From Dyella sp. SG609 (GTDB lineage Bacteria; Pseudomonadota; Gammaproteobacteria; Xanthomonadales; Rhodanobacteraceae), in contig NZ_JAAZQJ010000001.1 of assembly GCF_012275375.1 (NCBI RefSeq), positions 372,001 through 436,000 on the forward strand: a DNA stretch of 64,000 nt. The letters are read 5' to 3'. Made by a program: the position numbers and the translations under genes. Of this stretch, positions 10,146 to 19,273 are shown one piece after another. The notes under the pieces are model-generated. The model ran no database searches. It was not told the origin of the DNA and saw only the letters and a program-made list of their open reading frames with translations. Within the stretch, counting starts at the first letter, position 1. The number at the start of each line of letters is the position of its first letter.

Positions 10146-13007
10146 ATGACCCAGGATTACAAGAACACCATCAACCTGCCGCAGACGGACTTCCCGATGC
10201 GCGGCGACCTGCCCAAGCGCGAGCCGCAGTGGCTGGCGGAATGGGAAACGGTCGGCCGCTACGCGCAGATCCAGCAGCGCACCGCCGGCCGCGACAAGGT
10301 GTTCGTGCTGCACGACGGCCCGCCGTACGCCAACGGCGTGATCCACCTGGGCCATGCGGTGAACAAGGTGCTCAAGGACGTGGTGGTGAAGTCGCGCCTG
10401 CTGGCCGGCTACCGCTCGCCCTACGTGCCGGGCTGGGACTGCCACGGCCTGCCGATCGAAATCGCGGTGGAAAAAAAGCACGGCAAGGCCGGCGACAAGC
10501 TCGACGCGGTGGCCTTCCGCCAGAAGTGCCGCGAGTACGCGCAGGCGCAGATCGACCTGCAGCGCACCGACTTCAAGCGCCTGGGCGTGCTCGGCGACTG
10601 GCAGAACCCGTACCGCACCATGGACTTCAAGTTCGAGGCCGACATGCTGCGCGCGCTGGCGCGCATCGTCGACAACGGCCATGTGATGCGCGGCTTCAAG
10701 CCGGTGTACTGGTGCTTCGACTGCGGCTCGGCCCTGGCCGAGGCGGAGATCGAATACGCCGACAAGGTCTCGCCGGCGATCGACGTGGCCTACGACGCGC
10801 TCGACCCGAAGGCGCTCGCCGCCAGGTTCGGCGTGGACGCGGGCGACGCTATCGTGGCCATCCCGATCTGGACCACCACGCCGTGGACGCTGCCGGAAAG
10901 CCAGGCGGTGTCGATGGGTGCGGAACTGGAATACGCCCTGGTCGAAGGCCCCGCGCGCGACGGCCGCCGCGTGCTGCTGGTGCTGGCCTGCGCGCTGGTG
11001 GAGAAGGCTTCGCATCGCTATGGCGTGGAGCATCCGCCGGTGCTCGGCCACGTCGCCGGCCAGGCGCTGGAAGGCGTGCTGCTGCAGCACCCGTTCTACG
11101 AGCGCACGATTCCCGTGCTGCTCGGCGAGCACGTGTCGGCCGAAGACGGCACCGGCGCGGTGCACACCTCGCCCGACCACGGCGTGGAAGACTTCGTGGT
11201 TTCGCGCAAGTACGGCATCGAGACGCTCAACTACGTCGAGCCGCGCGGCACCTATCGCGCGGACACGCCGCCGGCCGGCGAGCTGGCGCTGGCCGGCACC
11301 CATCTGTGGAAGTCCAACGACGCCATCGTCGAGATGCTGCGCGGCCGCGGCGTGCTGCTGGCCCACCACAAGATCGAGCACAGCTATCCGCATTGCTGGC
11401 GCCACAAGACGCCGGTGATCTTCCGCGCCACCCCGCAGTGGTTCATCAGCATGGAGCAGGCCGGCCTGCGCAAGGCGGCGATGGATTCCATCCGCCAGGT
11501 GCGCTGGGTGCCGGGCTGGGGCGAGGAGCGCATCGCCGGCATGGTCGGCGACCGCCCGGACTGGTGCATCTCGCGCCAGCGCACCTGGGGCGTGCCGATC
11601 GCGCTGTTCGTGCACAAGGGCACGCAGGAGCCGCATCCGCGCTCGGTCGAGCTGCTGGAGCAGGTGGCGAAGCGCGTGGAGCAGGGCAGCATCGACGCCT
11701 GGTACGCGCTCGATCCGGCCGAGCTGCTCGGCGACGAGGCCGCGGACTACGAGAAGGTCAACGACGTGCTCGACGTCTGGTTCGATTCCGGCGTCACGCA
11801 TTTCGCCGTGCTCGGCCAGCGCCCGGAGCTGCAGCAGGGCGATGCCGATTCGTACAAGGTGATGTACCTGGAAGGCTCGGACCAGCACCGCGGCTGGTTC
11901 CAGTCCTCGCTGCTCACCTCGGCCGCCATCCACGGTCGCGCGCCCTACGACGACGTGCTCACCCACGGCTTCACCGTGGATGCGCAGGGCCGCAAGATGT
12001 CCAAGTCGCTGGGCAACGGCATCGAGCCGCAGGACATCATGAAAAACCTGGGCGCGGACATCCTGCGCCTGTGGATCTGCTCCACCGACTACCGCAACGA
12101 GATGTCGCTGTCGGACGAGATCCTCAAGCGCGTCTCCGACATGTACCGCCGCATCCGCAACACGGCGCGCTTCCTGCTGGGCAACCTGGACGGCTTCGAT
12201 CCCGCGCGGCACCTGCTGCCGGTGGAAGACTGCCTGCTGCTGGACCAGTGGGCGGTGCAGCAGGCCTACGACACCCAGCAGGCGGTGGCGGCGGCCTACG
12301 ACCGCTACGATTTCCCGGAGATCGTCCAGCGCGTGCAGAACTTCTGCACCAACGAGCTGGGCGCGCTGTACCTGGACATCACCAAGGACCGCCTCTACAC
12401 CATGCCGACCGACAGCCGCGGCCGGCGCAGCGCGCAGAGCGCGATGTACCGCATCGCCGAGGCGCTGGTGCGCTGGCTGGCGCCGGTGCTGAGCTTCACC
12501 GCCGAGGAAATCTGGAAGGCCCTGCCGGGCCAGCGCAGCGATAGCGTGCTGTTCGAAACCTGGTACGACGGCCTGTCCGCCGCGCAAGGGTCGCCGGAGC
12601 AGCGCCGCTACTGGTCCGACCTGCTGGCCATCCGCGACACCGCCTCGCGCGTGCTCGAAGGCATGCGCAAGGCCGAGCAGATCGGTGCCTCGCTGGAAGC
12701 GAAGCTGGCCATCCACGCCGACCCCGCGCTGGTGAGCCGCTATGCGCCGGCAGCCGATGAGCTGCGCTTCTTCTTCATCACGTCCGACGTGCGCCTGGAC
12801 GTGGCCGGCGGCCAGCCGGACACCGCCGTGCTGTCGGAGCTGGAAGGCGCGGACGTGTGGGTGTCGGCCACGGTCAGCGACGCGGCCAAGTGCGTGCGCT
12901 GCTGGCACCGCCGCGACGACGTCGGCCAGCATGCGCAGCATCCGGAACTGTGCGGACGTTGCGTGAGCAATGTCGACGGCCCGGGCGAAGACCGCCGCTG
13001 GTTCTGA
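10146..13007 (+). CDS. ileS: Isoleucyl-tRNA synthetase
   Basis: Class I synthetase charging tRNA-Ile, with editing of valine. The 953-residue protein has the HIGH-type motif HLGH at residues 67-70 inside [16 protein letters not shown], the class I KMSKS loop at 617-621, an inserted editing domain ([12 protein letters not shown]), and a C-terminal zinc-binding part with paired cysteines (CVRCW and CGRC). Length is typical for a bacterial type with the zinc tail. It is in the common order ribF-ileS-lspA-ispH. The 94-bp gap before it has no T-box or other leader structure. Confidence 0.98.
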   Translation: MTQDYKNTINLPQTDFPMRGDLPKREPQWLAEWETVGRYAQIQQRTAGRDKVFVLHDGPPYANGVIHLGHAVNKVLKDVVVKSRLLAGYRSPYVPGWDCHGLPIEIAVEKKHGKAGDKLDAVAFRQKCREYAQAQIDLQRTDFKRLGVLGDWQNPYRTMDFKFEADMLRALARIVDNGHVMRGFKPVYWCFDCGSALAEAEIEYADKVSPAIDVAYDALDPKALAARFGVDAGDAIVAIPIWTTTPWTLPESQAVSMGAELEYALVEGPARDGRRVLLVLACALVEKASHRYGVEHPPVLGHVAGQALEGVLLQHPFYERTIPVLLGEHVSAEDGTGAVHTSPDHGVEDFVVSRKYGIETLNYVEPRGTYRADTPPAGELALAGTHLWKSNDAIVEMLRGRGVLLAHHKIEHSYPHCWRHKTPVIFRATPQWFISMEQAGLRKAAMDSIRQVRWVPGWGEERIAGMVGDRPDWCISRQRTWGVPIALFVHKGTQEPHPRSVELLEQVAKRVEQGSIDAWYALDPAELLGDEAADYEKVNDVLDVWFDSGVTHFAVLGQRPELQQGDADSYKVMYLEGSDQHRGWFQSSLLTSAAIHGRAPYDDVLTHGFTVDAQGRKMSKSLGNGIEPQDIMKNLGADILRLWICSTDYRNEMSLSDEILKRVSDMYRRIRNTARFLLGNLDGFDPARHLLPVEDCLLLDQWAVQQAYDTQQAVAAAYDRYDFPEIVQRVQNFCTNELGALYLDITKDRLYTMPTDSRGRRSAQSAMYRIAEALVRWLAPVLSFTAEEIWKALPGQRSDSVLFETWYDGLSAAQGSPEQRRYWSDLLAIRDTASRVLEGMRKAEQIGASLEAKLAIHADPALVSRYAPAADELRFFFITSDVRLDVAGGQPDTAVLSELEGADVWVSATVSDAAKCVRCWHRRDDVGQHAQHPELCGRCVSNVDGPGEDRRWF

Positions 13008-13066
13008 AGACGCGGGCGGCCGGCGCGAGCCGGCCGCTTTCTTTGAGTCCCTTGCATGGACGACGC

Positions 13067-13567
13067 ATGAGCAAGCAACCCAACGCCCTGTCCTGGCTGT
13101 GGCTGTCCGCCCTGGTGATCGTGCTGGACCAGGCGAGCAAGTGGTGGGCGCTGTCCGCGCTGCAGCCGGCCGGCGTGCAGCACGCCGTCATCCCGGGCTT
13201 CCTCAACTGGACCCTCGCCTTCAATACCGGCGCCGCCTTCAGCTTCCTGGCCGACAGCGCCGGCTGGCAGCGCTGGTTCTTCGTCGGCCTGGCCGTGCTG
13301 ATCAGCGGCGCCCTGCTGGTGTGGCTCAAGCGCACCGCGCGCGCCGACTGGCGCACCGCGCTGCCGCTGGGCCTGATCATCGGCGGCGCCCTGGGCAACC
13401 TGATCGATCGCCTGCACGCGGCCCAGGTCACCGACTTCATCCAGGTCCATTACCAGGACTGGTACTACCCGGTGTTCAACATCGCGGACTGCGGGATTAC
13501 CGTCGGCGCCGTGCTGCTGATCGCTTTCGGCCTGTTCACCGGCAAGCAGGCCGGGGGCGTGGGATAA
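13067..13567 (+). CDS. lspA: Prolipoprotein signal peptidase (signal peptidase II)
   Basis: Inner-membrane aspartyl protease that removes the signal peptide of lipoproteins after diacylglyceryl transfer. The 166-residue product has four hydrophobic segments and the two catalytic aspartates in the conserved contexts [10 protein letters not shown] and [21 protein letters not shown] and NTGAAFSFL are further signatures. The ATG at 13067 gives [10 protein letters not shown]; upstream in-frame sequence is a shadow of ileS. The gene sits 59 bp after ileS, and ispH follows after 49 bp. Confidence 0.97.
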   Translation: MSKQPNALSWLWLSALVIVLDQASKWWALSALQPAGVQHAVIPGFLNWTLAFNTGAAFSFLADSAGWQRWFFVGLAVLISGALLVWLKRTARADWRTALPLGLIIGGALGNLIDRLHAAQVTDFIQVHYQDWYYPVFNIADCGITVGAVLLIAFGLFTGKQAGGVG

Positions 13568-13616
13568 TTCCGGTCTCGGCGCCCCGCGCGCCGGCCAGCG
13601 ACAGTCGAGGCTTCAC

Positions 13617-14579
13617 GTGGACATTCTTCTCGCCAACCCCCGCGGCTTCTGCGCCGGCGTCGACCGCGCCATCGCCATCGTCGAGCGCGCGCTCGAGTCG
13701 TACGGCGCGCCCATCTATGTGCGCCACGAGGTGGTGCACAACCGCTACGTGGTGGACAAGCTGCGCGCCAGCGGCGCCGTATTCGTCGAGGAACTGCACG
13801 AAGTGCCCGACGGCGCCACCGTGATCTTCAGCGCGCACGGCGTGTCCAAGGCGGTGCGCGAAGAGGCCGACAGCCGCAAGCTCAACGTGTTCGACGCCAC
13901 CTGTCCGCTGGTGACCAAGGTGCACATGGAAGTGGCGCGCCTGGGCCGCACCGGCCGCAGCGTGGTGCTGATCGGCCATGCCGGCCATCCGGAAGTGGAA
14001 GGCACCATGGGCCAGTGGAACCCGGCCAATGCCGGCGAGATCCTGCTGGTCGAATCGGTGGAATGCGTGGCGAAGCTGGAGCCGCGCTTCCCGCACGAGC
14101 TGTCCTACGTCACCCAGACCACGCTGTCGGTGGACGACACCAAGGCGATCATCACGGCCCTGCGCGAAAAGTTTTCGGACATCGAAGGCCCGCGCAAGGA
14201 CGACATCTGCTACGCCACGCAGAACCGCCAGGACGCCGTGCGCCGCCTCGCCGACGCGGTGGACCTGATGCTGGTGGTCGGCTCGGTCAACAGCTCCAAC
14301 TCCAACCGCCTGCGCGAACTGGCCGAGAAGCAGGGCGTGCGCTCCTTCCTGATCGACGGCGCCGAACATATCCAGCGCGAATGGCTGGACGGCGTGCAGC
14401 ACATCGGCCTTACCGCCGGCGCCTCCGCCCCGGAGAAGCTGGTGCGCGACGTGATCGCGCGCCTGCGGTCCTGGGGCGCGGGCGAAGTGCGCGAGCTGGA
14501 CGGCGAAGCGGAGACCATCACCTTCGCGCTGCCGAAGGAGCTGCGGCTGGCGGAGGGCGGGACGTCGGCCAGGCTCTGA
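13617..14579 (+). CDS. ispH: 4-hydroxy-3-methylbut-2-enyl diphosphate reductase
   Basis: Last enzyme of the MEP isoprenoid pathway, making IPP and DMAPP with a [4Fe-4S] cluster. The protein has 320 residues with the three cluster cysteines in PRGFCAG (C12), DATCPLV and [11 protein letters not shown]. The start is GTG at 13617, preceded by GAGG seven bases upstream; the N-terminus [15 protein letters not shown] is exactly that of the family. A strong terminator follows at 14598-14626, ending the operon. Confidence 0.97.
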   Translation: MDILLANPRGFCAGVDRAIAIVERALESYGAPIYVRHEVVHNRYVVDKLRASGAVFVEELHEVPDGATVIFSAHGVSKAVREEADSRKLNVFDATCPLVTKVHMEVARLGRTGRSVVLIGHAGHPEVEGTMGQWNPANAGEILLVESVECVAKLEPRFPHELSYVTQTTLSVDDTKAIITALREKFSDIEGPRKDDICYATQNRQDAVRRLADAVDLMLVVGSVNSSNSNRLRELAEKQGVRSFLIDGAEHIQREWLDGVQHIGLTAGASAPEKLVRDVIARLRSWGAGEVRELDGEAETITFALPKELRLAEGGTSARL

Positions 14580-14597
14580 GGCCGCTCGACGTTTAAG

Positions 14598-14626
14598 AAA
14601 AAGGCCCGCTTGATGCGGGCCTTTTT
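14598..14626 (+). terminator. Rho-independent terminator after ispH
   Basis: Stem of 12 bp (14598-14609 with 14615-14626) of the form AAAAAGGCCCGC / GCGGGCCTTTTT with a 5-base loop. It lies 19 bp after the ispH stop and has a U-run at its end. Confidence 0.92.
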
Positions 14627-14710
14627 GCATGCGGGTGCCGGAAACGGGTGCCCGATCGGTGCGGGCCGGGATGCCCTCGGATAAGCCGTGGCTCGGCGTT
14701 TCCGTCCAGA

Positions 14711-14761
14711 TAAAGTATGTCCATGGATACCTTAAATTAAGGTATCCATGGACATACTTTA
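14711..14761. promoter_or_regulatory. 51-bp perfect palindrome, likely HipB operator
   Basis: Arms 14711-14735 and 14737-14761 are perfect 25-bp inverted repeats around one central base. Each arm contains GTATGTCCATGGATAC or its reverse, itself nearly symmetric around CCATGG, so at least two dimer sites can be drawn. TATCC/GGATA half-sites, known from enterobacterial HipB operators, occur once in each arm but with different spacing. The -35 element of the hipB promoter lies inside the right arm, which predicts autorepression. Confidence 0.8.
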
Positions 14762-14777
14762 AGTGGCGATGTATGCT
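14749..14777 (+). promoter_or_regulatory. hipBA promoter
   Basis: TGGACA (14749-14754) and TATGCT (14772-14777) are spaced by 17 bp. The -10 is followed by exactly six bases and the hipB ATG at 14784, so the mRNA may be leaderless. The -35 is embedded in the 51-bp palindrome. Confidence 0.65.
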
Positions 14778-14783
14778 AAGTGC

Positions 14784-15149
14784 ATGAAAAGCCTGAATGA
14801 ACTCGTCCCAGCGCCGCGGCGCAAGCCTCCCTCCCTATCTGCTTTCCCCAGCGAGGTCGGCGCAAGGCTACGCCGCCAGCGCATGGCGTTTGGCTGGCGC
14901 CAGGCCGATCTCGCCGAACGGGCCGGTGTGTCCGTGCAAACCGTCAAGGCGATGGAGAAAGGGGAGTCCATCGCTTACGAAAGCCTGCTTCGACTGCTGC
15001 TTGCCCTCGGCCATGGCGCGGACTTCCTGCGCATGCTGGAGTCCCCCCACTTTCCGACGCTGCGCGCGCAGGAGCTTTATCTGGAGCTGTCGGCGACGGA
15101 TACGCTGAAGGCCAGGCGCGTGCGGCCCGTGGCGGAGGCACCGCGGTGA
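14784..15149 (+). CDS. hipB: HipB-like antitoxin, XRE-family DNA-binding protein
   Basis: Small DNA-binding antitoxin of 121 residues. The helix-turn-helix lies about residues 30-80 (RLRRQRMAFGWRQADLAERA then SVQTVKAMEKGES). It is expected to repress its own promoter and neutralise the HipA kinase next to it. The start at 14784 is preferred because it follows the promoter at the right distance; in-frame GTG 14763 and ATG 14769 would overlap the -10. The stop overlaps the hipA start by 4 bp. The N-terminal 20 residues (basic, proline-rich) are longer than in typical HipB. Confidence 0.85.
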   Translation: MKSLNELVPAPRRKPPSLSAFPSEVGARLRRQRMAFGWRQADLAERAGVSVQTVKAMEKGESIAYESLLRLLLALGHGADFLRMLESPHFPTLRAQELYLELSATDTLKARRVRPVAEAPR

Positions 15150-16435
15150 ACTTCACCGAGGCCTGGCTCCAGGCCAAGAACCACCAGCTCGAAGTCTGGA
15201 CCGAGCATCTTCCGGAGCCCGTCCTGGTCGGTCGTCTCAACTACGAGACGGAAACCAAGGCCGGATATTTCGAGTGGAGCGACGAGGCGCGCGAGCGCCA
15301 GCTGCAGCTTTCTCCCTTCACGCTGCCGCTCCACGAAGCTGTCTGGTCCAGCCGGAACGCCGGCGACCTGCCCACGGAATATCGCGGCCTGCCGGGCATG
15401 CTCAACGACGCGCTGCCGGACGGCTGGGGCCTGTATCTGCTGGACAAGGCGCTGGCCCGGCTGGCGATCAAGCCGGAATACATTTCTCCCGCCGTCCGCC
15501 TGGCTTATCTGGGCCATCGCGCCTGGGGTTCGCTGAGTTTTCGCCCGGCCATCGATGACGATCACGGCGAGGAGATGTCGCTCGAAGTGCTCGGCCGAGG
15601 CGTCGAGGCGACCATCGAGGGCCATCTCGACGAGGTTTCCGACGAACTTCTGCGCGCGGGAAGTTCTCCTCAAGGCGCTCGTCCCAAGGTGATGGTGGAC
15701 CTGTCGGACGACCATCGGCGCGCACGCGTCACCGCCGGTGTGCCGGAGCAGGGATACAGCGCATGGCTGATCAAGTTCGCCGCACGCAACGAACCGGCGG
15801 ATGCTCCAATACTCGAACTCGCCTATATGCAGTGCGCCCGCGAAGCAGGCGTGGACGTGATGGAAAGCCTGCTGCTGGAGGTCAATGGCAAGCCGGCTTT
15901 CGCTACCCGCCGCTTCGATCGCGCGGCAGGCGCGCGGGTTTTCTGCCAGTCGCTGGGCGGACTGATTCATTTCTCGCATCGCGATCTCGGCCTCGATTAT
16001 GCGAACGTGGCCGAGATCATGCAGGCGCTTTCGATACCGGAAGCGGCTTATCCGCAGGCTTATCGGCGTGCCGTATTCAATGCCGCGATGAGCGTGCGCG
16101 ACGACCACGCCAAGAACTTCGCCTTCATGCTGGACCGCCGCGGCCAGTGGCAGCTGTCGCCGGCTTTCGATCTGACCTATATGGAAGGCCCCGGCGGACA
16201 TCACACCACGACTTTCGCCGGCGGCACGTCGGCGGATCCCACGCGCGAGGATCTGCTTCGCCTGGCGGATCACTACCGCATCGATCGCGGCGAGGCTGCG
16301 CGGATCGTCGACGACATCGTGGCGGTCGCATCGGAGGCCGGTGCGGCAGCGCTCAAGCTCGGTGCGAACAAGCAGACGGTTGCCCCTGTCGCTCGCCGCC
16401 TGCAGGCCGTGGCGCGTTCGCTGTCCAGCGTTTGA
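15146..16435 (+). CDS. hipA: HipA-family serine/threonine kinase toxin
   Basis: HipA-type kinase of 429 residues; the characterised family members phosphorylate glutamyl-tRNA synthetase or related targets and cause growth arrest. The N-terminal domain is followed by a glycine/serine loop (AGSSPQGARPK), an ATP-contacting WLIKF, the catalytic motif RDDHAKN with DDHAKN at 319-324, and the metal-binding aspartate D342 in PAFDLTY. All core catalytic residues appear intact. GTG start overlapping the hipB stop (4 bp) implies translational coupling. A terminator follows at 16457-16494. Confidence 0.9.
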   Translation: MNFTEAWLQAKNHQLEVWTEHLPEPVLVGRLNYETETKAGYFEWSDEARERQLQLSPFTLPLHEAVWSSRNAGDLPTEYRGLPGMLNDALPDGWGLYLLDKALARLAIKPEYISPAVRLAYLGHRAWGSLSFRPAIDDDHGEEMSLEVLGRGVEATIEGHLDEVSDELLRAGSSPQGARPKVMVDLSDDHRRARVTAGVPEQGYSAWLIKFAARNEPADAPILELAYMQCAREAGVDVMESLLLEVNGKPAFATRRFDRAAGARVFCQSLGGLIHFSHRDLGLDYANVAEIMQALSIPEAAYPQAYRRAVFNAAMSVRDDHAKNFAFMLDRRGQWQLSPAFDLTYMEGPGGHHTTTFAGGTSADPTREDLLRLADHYRIDRGEAARIVDDIVAVASEAGAAALKLGANKQTVAPVARRLQAVARSLSSV

Positions 16436-16456
16436 GATAAGCATGGGTGAATAAGA

Positions 16457-16494
16457 AAGCCCCGGAAAGCACGCCTTTCGGGGCTTCCGTTTTT
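16457..16494 (+). terminator. Terminator after hipA
   Basis: Stem AAGCCCCGGAAAG (16457-16469) with CTTTCGGGGCTT (16475-16486), one bulged G, followed by a T-rich run to 16494. It lies between hipA and the convergent RebB-like gene and may serve both. Confidence 0.85.
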
Positions 16495-16502
16495 CAGCCG
16501 GC

Positions 16503-16820
16503 TTACTTGCCCGCAAACGCCTGCGTCGTCGCCTTCAGGTCGGCGATGGTCTGCGCCAGCTCGTTATTGGTCAGCACCTCGGCTGCCGAGCGCGCTTCCA
16601 GCGGGCCCAGGTTGCTGATCAGGTTGGCGGCCTTGGCCAGGATCGAGATGCTCAACTCGTTCATCGCCTGCTGGTGGGCCACGGCGTTCTGCTGCGACAG
16701 GTTGGTGGTGGCCACCGCGTTCGAATAGGCCAGGTTGGACAGCATGGCGGGCTGTTCGGCAATCGACTTGAGGTTGGCGATGGCGACGGCGCCGATGATG
16801 TCGTCGGGAAGATTGGCCAT
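16503..16820 (-). CDS. RebB-family R-body protein (killing trait domain)
   Basis: 105-residue protein with the RebB signature: a short N-terminal region, then helical repeats of the form SIAEQPAMLSNLAYSNAV and NAVAHQQAMNELS. In the RebB/R-body family the pattern PAM.LSN...NAV..QQ.MN is characteristic. R-bodies are coiled protein ribbons that extend on a signal; many proteobacteria carry isolated RebB-like genes of unknown role. The ATG has a strong AAGGAG seven bases upstream. A paralogue lies just upstream on the same strand (16888-17427), 67 bp away, so they are probably co-transcribed. Confidence 0.8.
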   Translation of the reverse strand: MANLPDDIIGAVAIANLKSIAEQPAMLSNLAYSNAVATTNLSQQNAVAHQQAMNELSISILAKAANLISNLGPLEARSAAEVLTNNELAQTIADLKATTQAFAGK

Positions 16821-16887
16821 GGTGATGCTCCTTGGAATGATGGTGATGGGGTAGGGATGGCTTAGTCGCGTCTGCGGCCGGCAGCCG

Positions 16888-17427
16888 TCAGGGCGCGTGC
16901 GGCGACGGTTCTTCGCCGGCGATGCTGCGGCCCAGGTCCTGGAACAGTTTTTCCGCGTTCCTGCCGATCTTTTCGATGGCCGAATCGTCGTTGCCGTCGG
17001 CGCTTTCGATCATCGACACGCACTTGGCCACCACGGCGAGGCGGATCAGGTTCATCGCCTGCTGCTGGGCCACCGCGTTCTGCTGGCGCAGGTTCTGGTT
17101 GAACACCTGCTGGGCCAGTTCGAGATTAGCCAGGATGGCCGGTTGCGCTTCAAGCGACTTCGCATTGGAGATGGCGATGGACTGCACGACGTCGTCTGGC
17201 AGCGAATCGCCCGAAGCCAGGTTCGGGGATGCCGGCCCGGCTTGCTCGTCCACTTCGTTGAGCCTGGCGCAGGCGCGCGCGACGGTGCCGATGTCGTCGC
17301 CTTCGGCAGGCACGATGCGCTGCGTCCTGGTATCGACAATCCGGTAGGCGGCGCCGGTGCCATGCCCGGTTTCCGCACCTGGTTCGTGCGCCGGCAGGAA
17401 CGTGGGCTCGATGAGATATCGCTTCAC
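16888..17427 (-). CDS. RebB-family protein with N-terminal extension
   Basis: 179 residues. The C-terminal half repeats the RebB pattern (SLEAQPAILANLELAQQV, then NAVAQQQAMNLIRLA), clearly paralogous to the 105-residue neighbour. The first 75 residues are an unrelated soluble extension (KRYLIEPTFLPAHEPG, then RIVPAEGDDIGTVARACARL). GTG at 17427 is chosen because AGGAG lies 8 bases upstream; the frame is open to 17721 but that part has no ribosome site and low-complexity character. Function beyond the RebB label is unknown. Confidence 0.72.
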   Translation of the reverse strand: MKRYLIEPTFLPAHEPGAETGHGTGAAYRIVDTRTQRIVPAEGDDIGTVARACARLNEVDEQAGPASPNLASGDSLPDDVVQSIAISNAKSLEAQPAILANLELAQQVFNQNLRQQNAVAQQQAMNLIRLAVVAKCVSMIESADGNDDSAIEKIGRNAEKLFQDLGRSIAGEEPSPHAP

Positions 17428-17799
17428 TTCAAGGACTCCTTTCTTGAGGGGATGATCGTTGTCGGCTGGAAAAAGGCGCTGATCCTGCGACCGGATGCAC
17501 AAGCAGGCCGCCGGCGGGAAGGGCGCGGCAGGGCTTTCGTGGTCAGGCGAATGGGAATGGCGCGGGGGTGTCCGAACGGAAGCCGCATCGGCGGCGGCCG
17601 GCCGCGCGTGTTCCATGCTGAGCGTGCGCAAGACGCGCCGCGATTCGACGATCCATGGTCCTGCCCCCTGTGTCGTGCCCCTGCCACGCAGCCCGCGGCG
17701 TAGCGCTGGCCGGGGCATCACAGCAGGCGGAGGAGCGGGCCGTCAAGGCAGCGGCGCGGGCATGGCAAGCGATGGCGGCGCCTGCCCGAACAGCACAAA
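17428..17799. other. Intergenic region upstream of the RebB-like pair
   Basis: About 370 bp between the RebB-like start and the tRNA terminator. No convincing gene is seen: reading frames here are GC-rich and lack ribosome sites. It presumably contains the promoter of the RebB-like genes on the minus strand, but no clear -10/-35 pair was recognised. Confidence 0.5.
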
Positions 17800-17833
17800 A
17801 AAAGCCCTGGAAAGCTTGGTTTCCAGGGCTTTT
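17800..17833 (-). terminator. Terminator after tRNA-Thr
   Basis: Perfect 14-bp stem, 17800-17813 with 17820-17833 (AAAAGCCCTGGAAA / TTTCCAGGGCTTTT), loop GCTTGG. On the minus strand it ends in a run of seven T and lies 13 bp beyond the tRNA 3' end. Confidence 0.92.
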
Positions 17834-17846
17834 CTTGTTTTCGAGC

Positions 17847-17922
17847 TGGTGCCGGAAATAGGAATCGAACCTACGACCTACGCATTACGAATGCGCCGCT
17901 CTACCAACTGAGCTATTCCGGC
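17847..17922 (-). tRNA. tRNA-Thr (anticodon CGT)
   Basis: On the minus strand a complete cloverleaf of 76 bases including encoded CCA. The acceptor stem is GCCGGAA paired with TTCCGGC, the D-arm contains AGCTCAGTTGGTAGAGC, the anticodon loop is TTCGTAA (anticodon CGT, threonine), and the T-arm is AGGTTCGATTCCT. The acceptor ends ACCA. A promoter and terminator flank it closely. Confidence 0.96.
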
Positions 17923-17934
17923 AGCGAGCCGCGA

Positions 17935-17963
17935 ATTCTACGTAACGGCCGATGGGGGCGCAA
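17935..17963 (-). promoter_or_regulatory. tRNA-Thr promoter
   Basis: Minus-strand TTGCGC (17963-17958) and TAGAAT (17940-17935) with 17-bp spacing. The predicted start is a few bases upstream of the mature tRNA 5' end at 17922. Confidence 0.65.
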
Positions 17964-18225
17964 GCGGCGAGGGTGGCGGCTGTTTTGCCGGGCGATTCAT
18001 GGGCTTGCGTTCTGCGCCTGATTTTTCGGACTACTCCCAATGCCTTAAGCACCGCCGTCCGTTCCAGAATGCCCGCAGCCGATTCAGGCCACATGTAGGC
18101 GCAGCGGTAGTGGGGAGTCCGATACGGACGACCACAAGGGGGCATGCGGGCAAGCGTCTGATCCGCGGTGATCCACGCGGCTTTGCGGGATGGAAGCGTC
18201 CCCGGCAGCAGGAGGAAGTCTGGCA
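17964..18225. other. Intergenic region before the HisKA-Hpt gene
   Basis: No gene was recognised. A short palindrome GTCCGATACGGAC is present at 18117-18129 (5-bp arms), and a strong ribosome site GGAGGAAG (18211-18218) precedes the ATG at 18226. No clear sigma-70 promoter was found. Confidence 0.45.
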
Positions 18226-19155
18226 ATGCGTCTCACAAGTACCGAGATATGGGCGGGAGTCGCCAGGGATTGGTTAGGACGATTCGGCGAGCAAGTGTCG
18301 GATCAGGCGCGGGCGTCGATTCAGACGCCGGAGCACTGGTTTCTCCACGCCGCCCTGGGCGTGGTGCTGCTCGGCGCGGTCGCGGCGGCATGGCTGCTGC
18401 TCCGCCGCCGCCTGGCGCCGGCGCGCAGCGGCAGCGCAACGCCTGCGGCACCGGTGGACCAGGCCATGCTCGCGACGATCAGCCACGATGTGCGCACGCC
18501 GCTCACCGGCATCATCGGTACGCTCGAACTGCTCGGCTATTCCGAGCTCACGCCGCGCCAGCGCTCGCTGGTCGAAGGCGCCGAACACGCTTCGCGAACC
18601 TTGCAGCAACGCATCGAGAGCCTGCTTGCGCTGGTCTGGCTGGGCGCCGGTGCCGCACCGCGCGGCGGCTGTTCCTTCATGAATGACGCGCGCCACGGAC
18701 CGTCCTCGGCAGAAGCGGACCTGTCCGGGCGGCCGGAACCCGATGCGTCGACCCGCGAAGACGCGCAGCGGGTCGTGCGGCGCCTGCTCGACGTGTTCGG
18801 CGAGGATGCGGCGGCCATGGACGATTACCTGCGGCTGATGTGCAACGAGGAGCAGCGCCTGTTGCTGCATCTCGACGGGCGCGATCTGCAGCGGCTGCGC
18901 GAAGTGGCGCATTACCTGTGCGGCATGGGTTCGTTCTTCGGCGCGCAGCGGCTGTCCGTGCTGGCCGGCGCCGTCGAGCCTGGCCGGGACGCGGAAGAGG
19001 TGCTCGGGCACGCCAAGGCCCTGCACGATTATCTGGCTGGCTTTATCGATGCGCTGCGTGCAAGCAGCGAGGAAGCTTCCGCAGCTGCAAATAATACGAA
19101 TGCGATTTCGGATACATCGCATGGAAATGCATCGGGTGCCGCATTAGAACATTGA
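18226..19155 (+). CDS. Membrane HisKA-Hpt phosphorelay protein lacking an ATPase domain
   Basis: 309 residues. One membrane segment about 40-62 (ALGVVLLGAVAAAWLLL) is followed by a HisKA dimerisation helix with phospho-acceptor H87 in ISHDVRTPLTG. No HATPase or receiver domain follows. After a linker, residues about 185-290 form an Hpt-like bundle with H229 in AHYLCGMGSFFGAQRL, matching the AHxLKGxxxxxGA pattern. It cannot phosphorylate itself and so should relay phosphate from a hybrid kinase, comparable in role to RcsD. ATG 18226 is chosen over 18190 because of GGAGGAAG 7 bases upstream. It precedes two response-regulator genes. The reading frame is uninterrupted, so this is not a simple frameshift. 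Confidence 0.75.
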   Translation: MRLTSTEIWAGVARDWLGRFGEQVSDQARASIQTPEHWFLHAALGVVLLGAVAAAWLLLRRRLAPARSGSATPAAPVDQAMLATISHDVRTPLTGIIGTLELLGYSELTPRQRSLVEGAEHASRTLQQRIESLLALVWLGAGAAPRGGCSFMNDARHGPSSAEADLSGRPEPDASTREDAQRVVRRLLDVFGEDAAAMDDYLRLMCNEEQRLLLHLDGRDLQRLREVAHYLCGMGSFFGAQRLSVLAGAVEPGRDAEEVLGHAKALHDYLAGFIDALRASSEEASAAANNTNAISDTSHGNASGAALEH

Positions 19156-19273
19156 ACGCTGCGCGCAGGACTTCCCAGCGCGAGTTTTCCGGGACATCGC
19201 ATCAGCGGACCCGCCGTGGCAAGTCCCGGCATGTCCGCCATCCAGGCGCTACGAAGCCAAGGAGATTTCTTAA

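Noticed and set aside
10062-12941. Long minus-strand frame opposite ileS
   Set aside because: Same effect as above; ileS is certain on the plus strand.
17847-17922. tRNA-Thr as an integration site of a genomic island
   Set aside because: No integrase, no duplicated tRNA end and no foreign base composition beside it.
18025-18038. RcsB-like box upstream of the HisKA-Hpt gene
   Set aside because: TCGGACTACTCCCA has too many mismatches and the wrong orientation relative to the gene.
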